DNA of 64,000 nucleotides from Spirometra erinaceieuropaei (Eukaryota; Platyhelminthes; Cestoda; Diphyllobothriidea; Diphyllobothriidae). The stretch covers positions 1,279,570-1,343,569 of the forward strand of contig CACRXP010000010.1 in assembly GCA_902702965.1 (NCBI GenBank), read 5' to 3'. Below are positions 1-9,981 of the stretch, one piece after another. Within the stretch, counting starts at the first letter, position 1. Each line of letters starts with the position of its first letter. A program made the position numbers and the translations under genes. Under the pieces are notes generated by a model that saw only the letters and a list, made by a program, of their open reading frames with translations, made no database searches and was not told the DNA's origin.

Positions 1-1
1 G

Positions 2-265
2 CACCTTTACCCAGACGGCGCGACCAAGGACCTGGATTTCCACGGGTGGGCCAGTCCATGCCAGATAGCAGGAGGTAGTTTGCCTGTGCGAATGTTTCTG
101 CAGTCTGATCTACGTACGAAGTGCACCTACACTATTTGCACCGTCACAGACCGACATAATTACTTTCCACTCTCGCTAAAAGAAAAAGATGAACGACCTC
201 TCGTTATGGACAACGATACCCAAAACTCCCTTTTCGCTCAATCCTTAGGATGGAGACGTGGATGA
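2..265 (+). other. open reading frame running in from the window edge
   Basis: An 87-codon frame is open from base 2 to a stop at 263-265, so it enters from outside the window. The first 79 bases are GC-richer than what follows and a possible donor (GGAG followed by GTAGTT) sits near base 72, so the edge of a coding exon is possible. No domain is recognised and a chance ORF is equally possible. Confidence 0.2.
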
Positions 266-324
266 TATGCCAGTCCAAAAACTGCCGGGTCTCTCTACTC
301 AGGACGGTAGACTTCTATTTGAAG

Positions 325-1015
325 TCAATAAGCATGCCCAACAGCACCATGCTTACTAAATAACCGATCCTCTATATTCAAGATTTGCCTTCCTCTTGTA
401 CGTATTTCGTGTTCTTCATCAATTTCAGACTCTTCCCAGGGTATCTCGACGCCCTTTGCATTTTGTTCACCGATCTGTTCCCCGTAACGCATATCGGGCC
501 ATTCAGAGGTTTCACTATTCGTTCCACAGAAGAATGTTTTAAATGCGTTCCAACGCCAGTGGGTGTATTTGGAGCTAAGTAGGGATCTGTTCCTCAAACG
601 GTCACGCACGTTCCGTACATGTGTAGACCATCTTCCATCGAATGTTTTGACAAGCAGATCGAATTCACTAATGATATTTCTCAGCATTTCGACCTCATTG
701 CATGGCGCGAGTTCCCATTCATAGAATTCTGGATGATCGTTGCAAGGTTTTTTTTATTTCCAGTTTCGTCTGAATCCTGGTGATACAATCCTTTCATCCC
801 CACAACTACTTCTAAATTCAAAAAACTCCTTTAAACTACCAGAGTATATTCTTGCGTCAAAAGCAACGGTGGGAGAGAAGTCCGACGTGTCATTAATACT
901 GTCGTCTTCTGTTGTCCACAATCGCTGATGACCACGCCGTCCAGTTTTCACGAAGACTGTCAACCGCTCAATCGCCTTACTGCATGGCTTCGTTCTGACA
1001 CTTTTTAAATACGCT
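325..1015 (-). pseudogene. unidentified protein-like ORF broken by one stop
   Basis: Reading the minus strand from about 1015 down to 325 gives some 230 codons in one frame with a single internal stop (TAA at 754-756), where roughly a dozen would be expected by chance. The translation is rich in acidic and aromatic residues, for example PWEESEIDEEHEIRTRG near its end. A GTAAGC donor-like site at 351-356 would end an exon at 357, and a CAG acceptor-like site lies at 980-982, but the internal stop then needs a very short intron or means the copy is dead. I do not recognise the family. It may be a relic of a mobile-element protein or a host exon. Confidence 0.35.
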
Positions 1016-1743
1016 AAGATTCATTAGTAAACTGTCAAAACCAGCAACTGAGTCACCCTGCCGTAATACTATCTATCGACGTCATGCAATTTGGAAAAAC
1101 AAAATTCCATTAGACAGCTGAGACTACGGACTGATATCCTTTGACTTTCTTGTGTAAGAATTTGATCGAAGGCTCGCAGACCACAAAGTTTGCCTAATTC
1201 AGTCTCTCAGTTGCGCGTACGCATCATAAATACCACTGGCCTGGAGGTAAAATGTCACGGATGTTGACGCATTCACGCTCCCTATACCAAAGTGATAGAA
1301 CGAAACGACTGGATATTTCACGCAGTCATAACCGCTAAAGTGCGGTTAATCTCTACATTTTATAGCTGGGAGGCCGACTAACTGTGTCCGAGCAGAAATG
1401 CCGAAGTTACGGGTTATCATCAAAAGTATTCCCGCGGAGGTTAATAACAGCATCATCTCGCATCAGTGAGTTGGAGTCCGAGCTCACAATACTTGAATTG
1501 ATGAGATTTACCATGAGGACCTACAAGAGCACCAAATGAGAGTTAACCACAAAGATGCTTACGTAAGCTCTAGAAAAAGTAAATTTGTAAAGCAACGACG
1601 GATATAGGAAATTAGGGACTGTTGGCACCACCAGAATGAAAAAAGAGATTATAAACTACGGGTAACGGCTCAGCACTAAGTTTCATCGATCGGCATGCTT
1701 TTCAAGGGGCCTTAAGGCGTCTTCTGATGGACGGTAAATGTAG

Positions 1744-2313
1744 GTGTCAATAAGCATAGTCTATTCCAACGCTCTCCTTGGGTGGATAATATGTTCTGCT
1801 AAAGTCCTCAGTCCAGCACACGAGCACATGCGTGGCTTGTACAAATTACTCACGGAAACTAAGGCCATGAATATGCTGGAAGGTCGATGCAGGGTAAATT
1901 CTTCAGTCGACGATGAACACCTGTTCGTCCTTCTGTCGCCTGGTTTAGTTAACAGCTCCTACCCAATGAAACGAAGCGGAGTTGTTCTGCTCAGCGGTTC
2001 CTATTCTCGGATGCCGTCATTTCTCGTGCGGCATTTTTTTCTACCGAATAAGCTCAATGTGTGTGATCTTTCTTTTCAAGCTAAACCCAGTTAAACCTCC
2101 ATTGTCACAAAAGAGGCCCTCGTCCAGTGTTTGTTGCCCCCCAAGCTGTATATTTATTATGATATTGCCTGCAAACTGACATTAAGTATAGTAAATGTTG
2201 TTATTAGAGACTGCGTAATCAACCTGTTTCATGCATCGGCGGATCATCGGTGCTGCGCTCCGACGGCATTTACTATTTCCAGGCTTCTTGCGCGTGATAG
2301 ACTTCCAAGCTAA
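1744..2313 (+). pseudogene. possible KDZ-type (Kyakuja-Dileera-Zisupton) transposase relic
   Basis: One frame runs about 190 codons with a single stop at 2092-2094. After the stop it reads PPKLYIYYDIACKL (to about 2178), and about 16 residues later LFHASADHRCC (2224-2256). The YD-x-AC box followed by an FH...H..C box resembles the order seen in KDZ-family transposases, which cut and paste DNA elements. The upstream part (1744-2091) is protein-like but unassigned. No terminal repeats were found, so this would be an internal fragment of a dead element. The identification rests on motif recognition only. Confidence 0.4.
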
Positions 2314-2568
2314 TGACAAGGTGTTGCTGATTGCGGCCTCATATCTAAGAAACTGCATGCTTTTCAGCAGTATTCCAGATGCAGTCGAGTATAGGTCATG
2401 CAGATGGGATGAACTTACCGCTTCGCATGATTTTGGTAGCGTCCACAATTGAAAGGAACCCTTACTTGCCCTCAAAGCACATTGCCACTTGCCGTTTCGG
2501 CGTGAATGCGACAGCGATTACGATTTGCAGGAATATCGCATGGAACTTGCCCCTGATGTAGTGTATTC

Positions 2569-2698
2569 TTTGTCGGTAATGCTATCCTGTCTATATCATG
2601 CTCCGCTGTGAGTCAGCTGGTCGGACTCAATAGAGAGCCGTAAGGCACAACGGGGCGAGTGAGTTCCTTAAAAACGATCAGTGAACACCTCCTACTAC
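2569..2698 (+). repeat. 3' tail fragment of the hammerhead SINE family
   Basis: Starts at TTTGTCGGTAAT and includes AAGGCACAACGGGGCGAG, matching the 3' tails of the copies at 40.9-41.06 kb and 44.3-44.45 kb. The tRNA-like head and ribozyme core are absent, so this is a truncated copy. Confidence 0.6.
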
Positions 2699-3734
2699 TG
2701 AAGGCGTAATTCTAATCCTAAGGCTGACCTAAGCACCGAAAATTTGGAAATTAACAAAAGCACTGAAAAAATGTCAGTTAGTTAAAACGGACAGAACAAG
2801 ACACATTTAGCATAGTACTCGACCAATGACTATTGTTTTTGTGATCAAGATGCGGATATTTGAAACTATGCCAGGTTGATTATTTACCCAAATTAGGAAT
2901 CAGTTCCTAACCAGTTCCTTTTTGAACCTGCAATTCTGATGATGTGACATCCGCAATAATAACACGAAAAGTTTTTTACGGATTGTCACGTTTAATTAAG
3001 CTGAATTCACTCTTCTCGAGAACACAGCATTACAGTTTAACTGTATTGAAATCCTTGTTCAGATCAAGAAACATATATTCGGTGTTGTTCTACAGATCCG
3101 GCCCTATGCACATGATTAAATTTTGACCGGGAGGCTTGAACATTAAGACATTTTTTAAGAATGTCGTAGTTGTCCTTAGAAGACGAGATGCAACCTGTCC
3201 TGGGCATTCCGTAATATCCGTAAACCTGATTGCACGCTCAGATCGGAGATGTTCTTCAACTTCATAAACGTGAGATATCTGTTTGTCATCCGTACAAGAG
3301 CACAAGCGAATAAAGGCGCCCAGACTAACGAAAGCTTTCTTTCCCTCAGCGCGTAATTCGACCGTGGAGCTCACCCATGAGCGAAAGAGTCACTTCTGAT
3401 ACCATGATTGCATTCAAAATGCAGTTGAACCGCTTAATTTTTGGCAGCTAACAATAGTCCCTACGGCTAGCTCTAACCTTTTCATCCTGGCTTCATTCCA
3501 CGTGTATCGCTATACGTTTGACGTACAATGCTCCCGTAAACCGTACAAATGAGTGTATTTTATACTAGCTGCGTATAATTGCATTTATAGCCTCAAATGT
3601 ACATCAACAGCGTCATCAAGGGCTCCTCCAGAAAACTTCAAATGTTTAAGTACCTGACAGATCGAACGAGGTGACCGACGAATTCATGACGGGAGCAGGG
3701 ACGGTGTCTTCCGCCTGAGTTAGTTTAAGTTGGT
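2699..3734. other. stretch with no supported feature
   Basis: A 94-codon minus-strand frame (3090-3374) is open but has no recognisable motif and is not beyond chance length. Nothing else was seen. Confidence 0.5.
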
Positions 3735-3975
3735 AGTAGACTTGCGCAGAATCTACCCACCTGGACTCGGTGTCAGGACAAGATCAAGAAGACTGGATGC
3801 AAGAGAGGGCGCAGGTGGCTGGCACGGTGAATGCCTGTGCGTAGGAGTACAACCACACCCCCTAGTCTACAACGCACCCTGACCGAAATTCAATACCACA
3901 AGCAAAATGGAGGCAGCACGAATCTCAAATGGTGCGCCGCGAGCCCGCAACTCGGCATGCCACCATACTACAAAT
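3735..3975 (-). repeat. SINE-B copy A (tRNA-derived short repeat)
   Basis: Shares the blocks GACTTGCGCAGMATCTACC, then CACCTGGACTCGGTGTC, AAGACTGGATG, then GCAGGTGGCTGGCACGGTGAA with copies at 17.7, 29.0, 37.7 and 48.8 kb. The tRNA-like head (B-box resembling GGTTCGANNCC) lies at the right-hand end, so the element reads on the minus strand. Strongly diverged. Confidence 0.5.
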
Positions 3976-4101
3976 GCCGGCATTTGTCATGGGTGTGCAG
4001 TTTAGAAAACGCCTTGCGGACTCCGTTCTAGTCGCTCGTCCTCGTTTAGCGCATTTACCGCGTCGTCCGCCTTAGGGGCTTGAGATAAATACTTTTTCAA
4101 G

Positions 4102-4330
4102 CGTCGTATCCGACAATGTCCGCCACGTGCCCCACAGTATCGTGGCGTAGGCACAGGGGTACTGGACTTGCGCTATATCTACCGCTAGATCTCCTCCCCT
4201 ACCTGGGGCCGGGTTGCATTATCAAATCAGTACGGCCAGAGATGGGAGAGGACGCAGGCAGCTGACGTGGCCGAAACCGCCCCTCGATGTGCCGCCAATC
4301 CCAACTCGGCTCCCACGGATTGAGTGTGCC
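4102..4330 (-). repeat. SINE-B copy B, adjacent to copy A
   Basis: Contains TATCCGACAATGTCCGCCACG, matching the left (tail) part of the copies at 17.7 and 37.7 kb, then GGACTTGCGCTATATCTACCG and a GC-rich CTCCTCCCCTACCTGG block. Two copies lie in the same orientation about 130 bp apart. Boundaries are approximate. Confidence 0.4.
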
Positions 4331-4664
4331 ATAGAGGCCATATTAAGAAGGAGCCATTGCAGCCTGAGAGTCAGTTGACCAGTCAACCACTCCACACAAA
4401 TACACACCGGATTGACCGCGAGATCCGAGTTATCACATAACTTGGCAATCTTTCGAGCCACAGCTTTTAGCGCACCATAGTAGCCCTAGGCTCGTAGCAC
4501 ACATACAACAGAGAAGCCATATGGGAGAGGAATCAGGGGTAATACTTCCCACTTACGTAAGATTGGCTAACTAAGTGCTTACGTTGTGTGAAATTCGGTG
4601 TGATTTCTTGTATGGAAGGTGCCCGTGACAAGAGATATGTTGGTATGGCATACCTGGCAGTGAT

Positions 4665-6140
4665 CTAGCCCAGGTTTTCATGGCGGAACATGTGACCTGC
4701 TGTCCCAATGCGGTGAGTAAACGCGCGTGGACAGTGTAGGCAGTTTAGGAGGGTGCGGCGGATGTATGTTGATGTTCCTGGTACTGTTGCACCGGCTGCC
4801 GTGCATGTGGCCGACCAGCCGATGCCTAACGCACATGTGCATTGCCAGTTTGGACAGGATAGACTCGGGGCTTTAGGGTCGGTTGAAAGGATGAGACTAC
4901 TTGCCTTTGTTGTGCTAGTGGGTGTGTAGTTGTTAGCCCTGGACATGGAAGAGTCCACGGATTTGGAGTGCCGATATTGCGGGGATTTTTGCTTTCGAGG
5001 ATGCCCATTTGACCGAATAAGCCAATTCGGTGAATGGATATGCGTTTTCAGTGCGGTCCTCGGACGCTTGTGCACTGATTACAGTGCAATAAACTCGAAA
5101 GTGACCGTTTAAACCGATGGTTTAGGTGGATTAGCGATGAAATAATGGCAGTTTGAGATCTAGTCCCAATTGGTGGTGGTGTGGACGGAGATTATTAAGG
5201 TAGTAGTTGACAGAACTTTAGATATCATCTCATTAGCGGTGGAATTAGGGGAAGCGGTGGTATTGGTGGACCTGGTCGCCCTGATCAACACCGGCGTTGG
5301 GGCCGGGGAGATGATGCCGGCCATTACCTGCGTCAGGTCAGCGACAATGCGGTCACCAGTGATGTAAGTGGCCATCTTCTTGGGGTTTGAGGCAGGGGTC
5401 ACAGTAGTAGTGTTCGTGGACGGAGAAGTTGATATTTCTGGGTTTTTGTTGCATTGCGTCTGGAGGCGTACAAAGAGGCCAGTTCGCGGGCAAATTGTGT
5501 GTTTACGGAGAAAGAATTTTTGAAGCAATTGGATGTTGGCGTTGTGGCTGGACGAAGGCCATCGCCGATGTTTGTGTTTCGCAAGAGTGTGCTTCTTAGA
5601 TAGGCGAAATTGTCCGCGGTTTGAAGTTGATTGACGTTAATATTTTTATTCCGCGTCTGCTGCATAACTAAATTGATGTTGGTCCACACGGTGGCGAAGG
5701 GGTCCTACATCGGTTGTGGTGTTTAGTTCTCAGTCGTCGGCAAAAAGCAGGTCAAGAGCTGTAGTCGTGGATGGTCATATTATGGCCTTCATGCGTCTGC
5801 TGTTGAGATGATACCCGTCAGTTCTGTAGGCACTGCCTAAAAGCATGGCAGTGAGCATTGTGCTGAGGAGGATAGGAGCAAGCACGCAGCCCTGCTCCAC
5901 TTTATTGTTCACTGAGAAAGCCTCGGAAATTGCGCCGTTGTCCCTGACGCAGGCCATCATGTCATTGTGCAGCCGACGTATCATGAGCGTGAATCGTTCG
6001 GGACGGTCGAATTTCTGCATGATTATCCACAATCCCCCGTTATTTAACACGTCGAAGGCTTTCGTCACGTCCACGAATGTAGTATAGCGAAGAGTTAAAA
6101 TCTCCTGGTGCTTTTTTGTTGCTGGAGAGCGGCTGTGCAA
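4665..6140 (-). mobile_element. non-LTR retrotransposon (LINE) relic: RT core plus zinc-finger tail
   Basis: Reading right to left, 6140-5775 gives a reverse-transcriptase segment with TTFVDVTKAFDVLNNGGLW, then MMACVRDNGAISEAF and VEQGCVLAPILLS. After an in-frame stop the catalytic LDLLFADD follows (FADD at 5733-5744) with another stop directly behind it. Next, in a second frame, comes FAYLRSTLLRNTNIGD (about 5570-5640), then a jump to a Cys-rich tail near 5450-5520 and the final finger NCLHCPRAFTHRIGTAGHM ending at 4665. In related flatworm elements some 200 residues of connecting region separate the FAYL box from the tail; here that part is missing. At least two frameshifts, several stops and the internal deletion make it dead. 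The first half of the element (endonuclease) is not clearly present. Confidence 0.85.
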
Positions 6141-6182
6141 GACTTACCACTACCATCATATTTGCTAGTAAGTTACACGCCC

Positions 6183-6374
6183 TCATACGTTAGCATCTAG
6201 AAGGTGGCTTCCGAATTCACATGTCCGCCGAAGTTTTTGATCCGCTTTTCCTTTTGCCTGCCACTGTGCGTCATCAGAAATCGTTTTTTGTTCCAAATAT
6301 CTTGAATGCCACGAAGCGCAGCTTCCTGTCAAATCTATCCCTCCGACGAAAAGACCAGGTTTTCTGACGTGCAT
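6183..6374 (-). mobile_element. possible upstream remnant of the same LINE
   Basis: A 63-codon minus-strand frame directly upstream of the RT segment contains DDAQWQAKGKADQKL, which weakly resembles the linker before the RT domain in this LINE group. The resemblance is slight and may be chance. Confidence 0.2.
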
Positions 6375-6836
6375 CCTTTAAGGCGCCTCTTTTTCGCTCC
6401 CGTCCGCATTCGTGCGAATTCAGGTCTGGTCGTTGTACGGCGTGGTTTCATTTGCCTTTTGGTTTTATCTCGACTCAGCTGTAAATTGACACCTTCTTAC
6501 ACACCTAATTTGACGTTTCTTACTCGCATGCCCACCATGACCGAACAAATCCATCTGGGTTCATAAACGACAAGTTCCGTAATAAAAGTCACTTATAGGG
6601 CGCCGGATTTTTCATCTGCGCACGCTGAAATTATATCAAACGTTCACGGCGAGCCTACCCTACGCTTCAATATCTCTTTATGAGGCGGCATTTTCCTGAG
6701 AAACTTGTATTAGGGGCTTGAGCTCCATGAGCACGCCTTGCGTTTTCCTTTTTTGAACCTCTTCTTACCTGCTTGCCCACAGCTCATCATTTTATCTAAA
6801 ATATTACATTTAACATTAAACGAGAAAGGATACAAC

Positions 6837-7014
6837 CTGTCGGACATTTTTAAGTTGAGCTAAGTCATCTGACTCTGCCCACATTCCTTCCCAATAAAAA
6901 CGAATGGATTTCGAAGCGTACTGATGCTGTGATCCATTTAACCACCGAAGGGGAGGGGAACGGATATGTTGGACAAAGTATACTTGTGGACTTCCAGATC
7001 CGAATAATACGGCG
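6837..7014 (-). CDS. candidate internal exon, product unknown
   Basis: On the minus strand an acceptor (TTCGTATCACAG) ends at 7015 and a donor (CGACAG then GTTGTA) lies at 6831-6836. Between them 178 nt give one carried-in base and 59 clean codons, ending in phase 0. The translation is even in composition, with blocks such as VLFGSGSPQVYFVQHIRSPP and EGMWAESDDLAQLKNVRQ. No family is recognised. The donor is not a strong consensus and no flanking exon was found, so this is a composition-based and splice-site-based guess. An old element fragment is the main alternative. Confidence 0.35.
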
Positions 7015-9745
7015 CTGTGATACGAAAATCCCTTTAAATACCAAATACAATTTGAGCATTGAAACATTTTGAAAAACATAGACAGTGACCTTGGCTCTTG
7101 GAATGCTTAAAGCAGTAATAAGAATGGAATTATACATGTGATAATAAGTTGTCCGGGTTCGGTATATTCCAGTTTGCTTTTGTGGATAATATGCTGTGAC
7201 TTTGAGAAACCTATTCTTACAAGTCGATGTAAAATAGACAGTTGTGCACACCTTCTAAAACATGTCGCTGCTTTCCGCTTTGTGCATAGAAGAAAGCGTA
7301 TTGAAAACATTTTCAAAGCATATCCGCATCTCATGACTATTTAGAAGGCTGCTCTAAATCTCGTGGGTTTGCTTCATCAACTACTGTGATTTGTGCTTTT
7401 CCTGGAGGATACCAGAACAATGATCGACAAAAAAGCGGGCAATTTGCAAATTTTGTAAACTTTTATCCTAGTTAAAGTCTTGTCCCTGTAAAATTTTAAG
7501 GCAGATATTAATTGACTGTAGTGCCTTCGACAGCTTGTTTATCTCAACCACAGAAAGCCTTTGTAGTAACAGCGCTCCGCACAATATAGCTTTCTCCGTT
7601 CATAATCTCATCGTTGTCCTGAATTCTTCGAATTGGAGTAAGGCATCCATCGATTTTTCGTGAAAGTTGGTTATACCTTGATTTTAACGCGATTAATATT
7701 CAATACTTATACTTGACTTAATGGATGTAGCAAGTTAATGCTTTCCCCAACGTTTAATTTGAACCATGATAATTCTTATTAAATTCCATAGAAACTGCTT
7801 TCTACAAATGCGCCACGCAGTTTAACATGATTTAGATTTTCCCTTTAAGATTATTTGTGCATCAGACTCCATGTCTTCGGCTACTCACTAGCAATATATA
7901 TCAAACCAATATGTAGTCTTTAATACATATCAAAGAAGTACATATTTGCTTTTTTATTCACAAGCAGACATACGGTACAAGTTCACTATAATTTTGTTGG
8001 AAAGACTCTAGTTGCTCTTTAGAGTTGCGGCGCACTGGCCCTTCTCGTCCTCAGAATCGTGAAAAGCCATTTTCTCAGCGGAAAGAGTTGTACTCGTTAG
8101 TGTAACGTTACACTAACGTACCTATGTTAAACCTTGGCTCTACGGAGGCAGCTAAGAGCTTTAGACAAAAACGAATGTGACCGCATTTTTATGTGTCTGG
8201 TGAAGTCAAGGTGATGAGTTAATAATGCCCTTCTAGATTAATAAATTCTTTTATAAAATACATATGCATCCCGTTACCCCTACTGCCTTATCAGTAAAGT
8301 TGGTTTGTTACTGTGTAGTACGTCCTATCTTCGTGTTATGTAGATGAATTACCTCCGATTGTATTAAAGTTAGTGCCTATCAATTTTTGGCCAACCGTGA
8401 GGCCTTTTTCTGCAACTTTCTCTACCTGACTTATTCACTTGTAGCATCGCTCCTTACTCGATTTTGTTCGTTAAAATTTGTTCAGTGTATGCTAGCAGCG
8501 CTTTTAAACGACATCTGTTTGCCAGACGAAATAAAGCAGTGTTAGTTAAACAATAATGGTCGTTAGCCTACTTAGATAACTGTAGAGACTCTTCTTTCTG
8601 GACACAAAAACAATGAAAAATGTTGCATTAAAAGTAGCTTTTGTTTTACATAGGTTCCCATCATTTCAGGTCCATTATTAAAAAAATAAGGAGAACCCTT
8701 TTCCTATGTTTTTTTTACTGAATTAAAATCATATATTCAACATTTAAACAAAAGATCTTACAATGCTTGATCTTGTTGCAAGACATGTAATAATTATAAA
8801 ATATTGATAGAAGTAATGACGGCCCATTCACGAAGTCACCTTTTCTGAAACTATGAGTCCTCACTCCGCCCAAAATACCCGATTTCAATGTTTTATTTTA
8901 TGGGTTTTTTCCTCAAACAATAAATTCCAATGGTAGGGAGAAACATCTAAGGAAAATCCCATTTCTTCTTCTCTGAGGCTATTTTATTATTTACTTCATT
9001 ACCTACATATATATTTGGGACCCCAACATACCCAAAGCATTCGTCTTTCACCGAATCTCATTACGTTTTTTTATCACTAAATATTGTTTAGGTGGCTTTA
9101 ACTATCTTAGTCCTACCAATTTTCCCCAGATATTTCGCCTTCTCCGCATTAAACGCAAGAAATTAACTAGCCTTAGCGAAATTAATGACAAAAGTCATCC
9201 TTTCCATCACCATTCTATGCCACCTGCATCATCTTCTGTGATCTACTGTTGATTATGCGAAATTGCGCGCTTTACGTTCTCTTTTGTTTAATATTGAAAG
9301 ATTTAAATGCGTCAATAACCAAACTCAAACTGACGAGTCTGTTCAGCTTCCCTAATTGAAATCGTCATTTTTTCGTTCTTCACAGACATTTACAGATTAG
9401 GAACTAGTTGTTTTCGTAAACACAATGGTCAGTTGACTTAGTTAAGCCGCGCGTAGACGTCAGTTCTTGTTTTATAGTTGAACTATGTACAACGTTTCTG
9501 CCGGACTCGACCCGAACTGCCCTAAAATCGATTTGCGAGTCTTTCGCAAGAGTTTATATTGGCAAAACAAAATATCTGACACAATTTCACTTTCGTAGTT
9601 TCTTGAGTTTCGTGTTTGCTTTAAGAGACGATTCATATCATACAGTTCCCAAAGACCTGCGAAAATAACGTTACTCAAAATGAAACAAGCAACTGCAAGA
9701 GCTTTTCAAAGAACTAATAAAATCATCCTTATTTGCTTCTTGCAG
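7015..9745. other. AT-rich stretch without supported genes
   Basis: Only short ORFs of chance length are present. The one notable structure is the palindrome at 8095-8118, listed separately. Probably intergenic or upstream intron of the exon at 9746. Confidence 0.5.
8095..8118. repeat. perfect 24-bp palindrome
   Basis: The two 12-bp halves CGTTAGTGTAAC and GTTACACTAACG are exact reverse complements with no spacer. In a random 64-kb sequence such a palindrome would be rare. Function unknown. Confidence 0.9.
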
Positions 9746-9981
9746 GTGGAGCTGTTCAAAAGATGTCCGAGAGACCGGACGACAACAGTGGTCATTCCTC
9801 TAGCCGGAAATCTTTCAAAAAGACCATGAAGGGCACCTTCCGTGTTTTTAAACAGGAATCTTTCAAAGGCAGCAGTACAAAGCTTCGAATATCGTCCTTT
9901 AAGGTTTGGCCGCGTGGAGCCAAGGAATCTTCTCTTGACCTTAAGGGACCATGCGAATCAGCCAATCTATTGAAAGAAATC
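9746..9981 (+). CDS. candidate first coding exon of an unidentified basic, Ser/Lys-rich protein
   Basis: A strong acceptor (TATTTGCTTCTTGCAG) ends at 9745 and a GTACGT donor starts at 9982. The first ATG of the exon (9763) follows AAAG and opens 73 codons: an acidic start MSERPDD, then Ser/Lys-rich text such as SSSRKSFKKTMKGTFRVF and ESFKGSSTKLRISSFKVWP, ending in phase 0 at LLKEI. Past the donor the frame turns into T-rich hydrophobic text, as expected of intron. The 17 bases before ATG would be 5' UTR, so the acceptor could serve a spliced leader or a UTR intron. No domain is recognised. The next exon was not found; the phase does not fit the exon at 36947 directly, so intermediate exons would be needed if they belong together. 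Confidence 0.55.
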
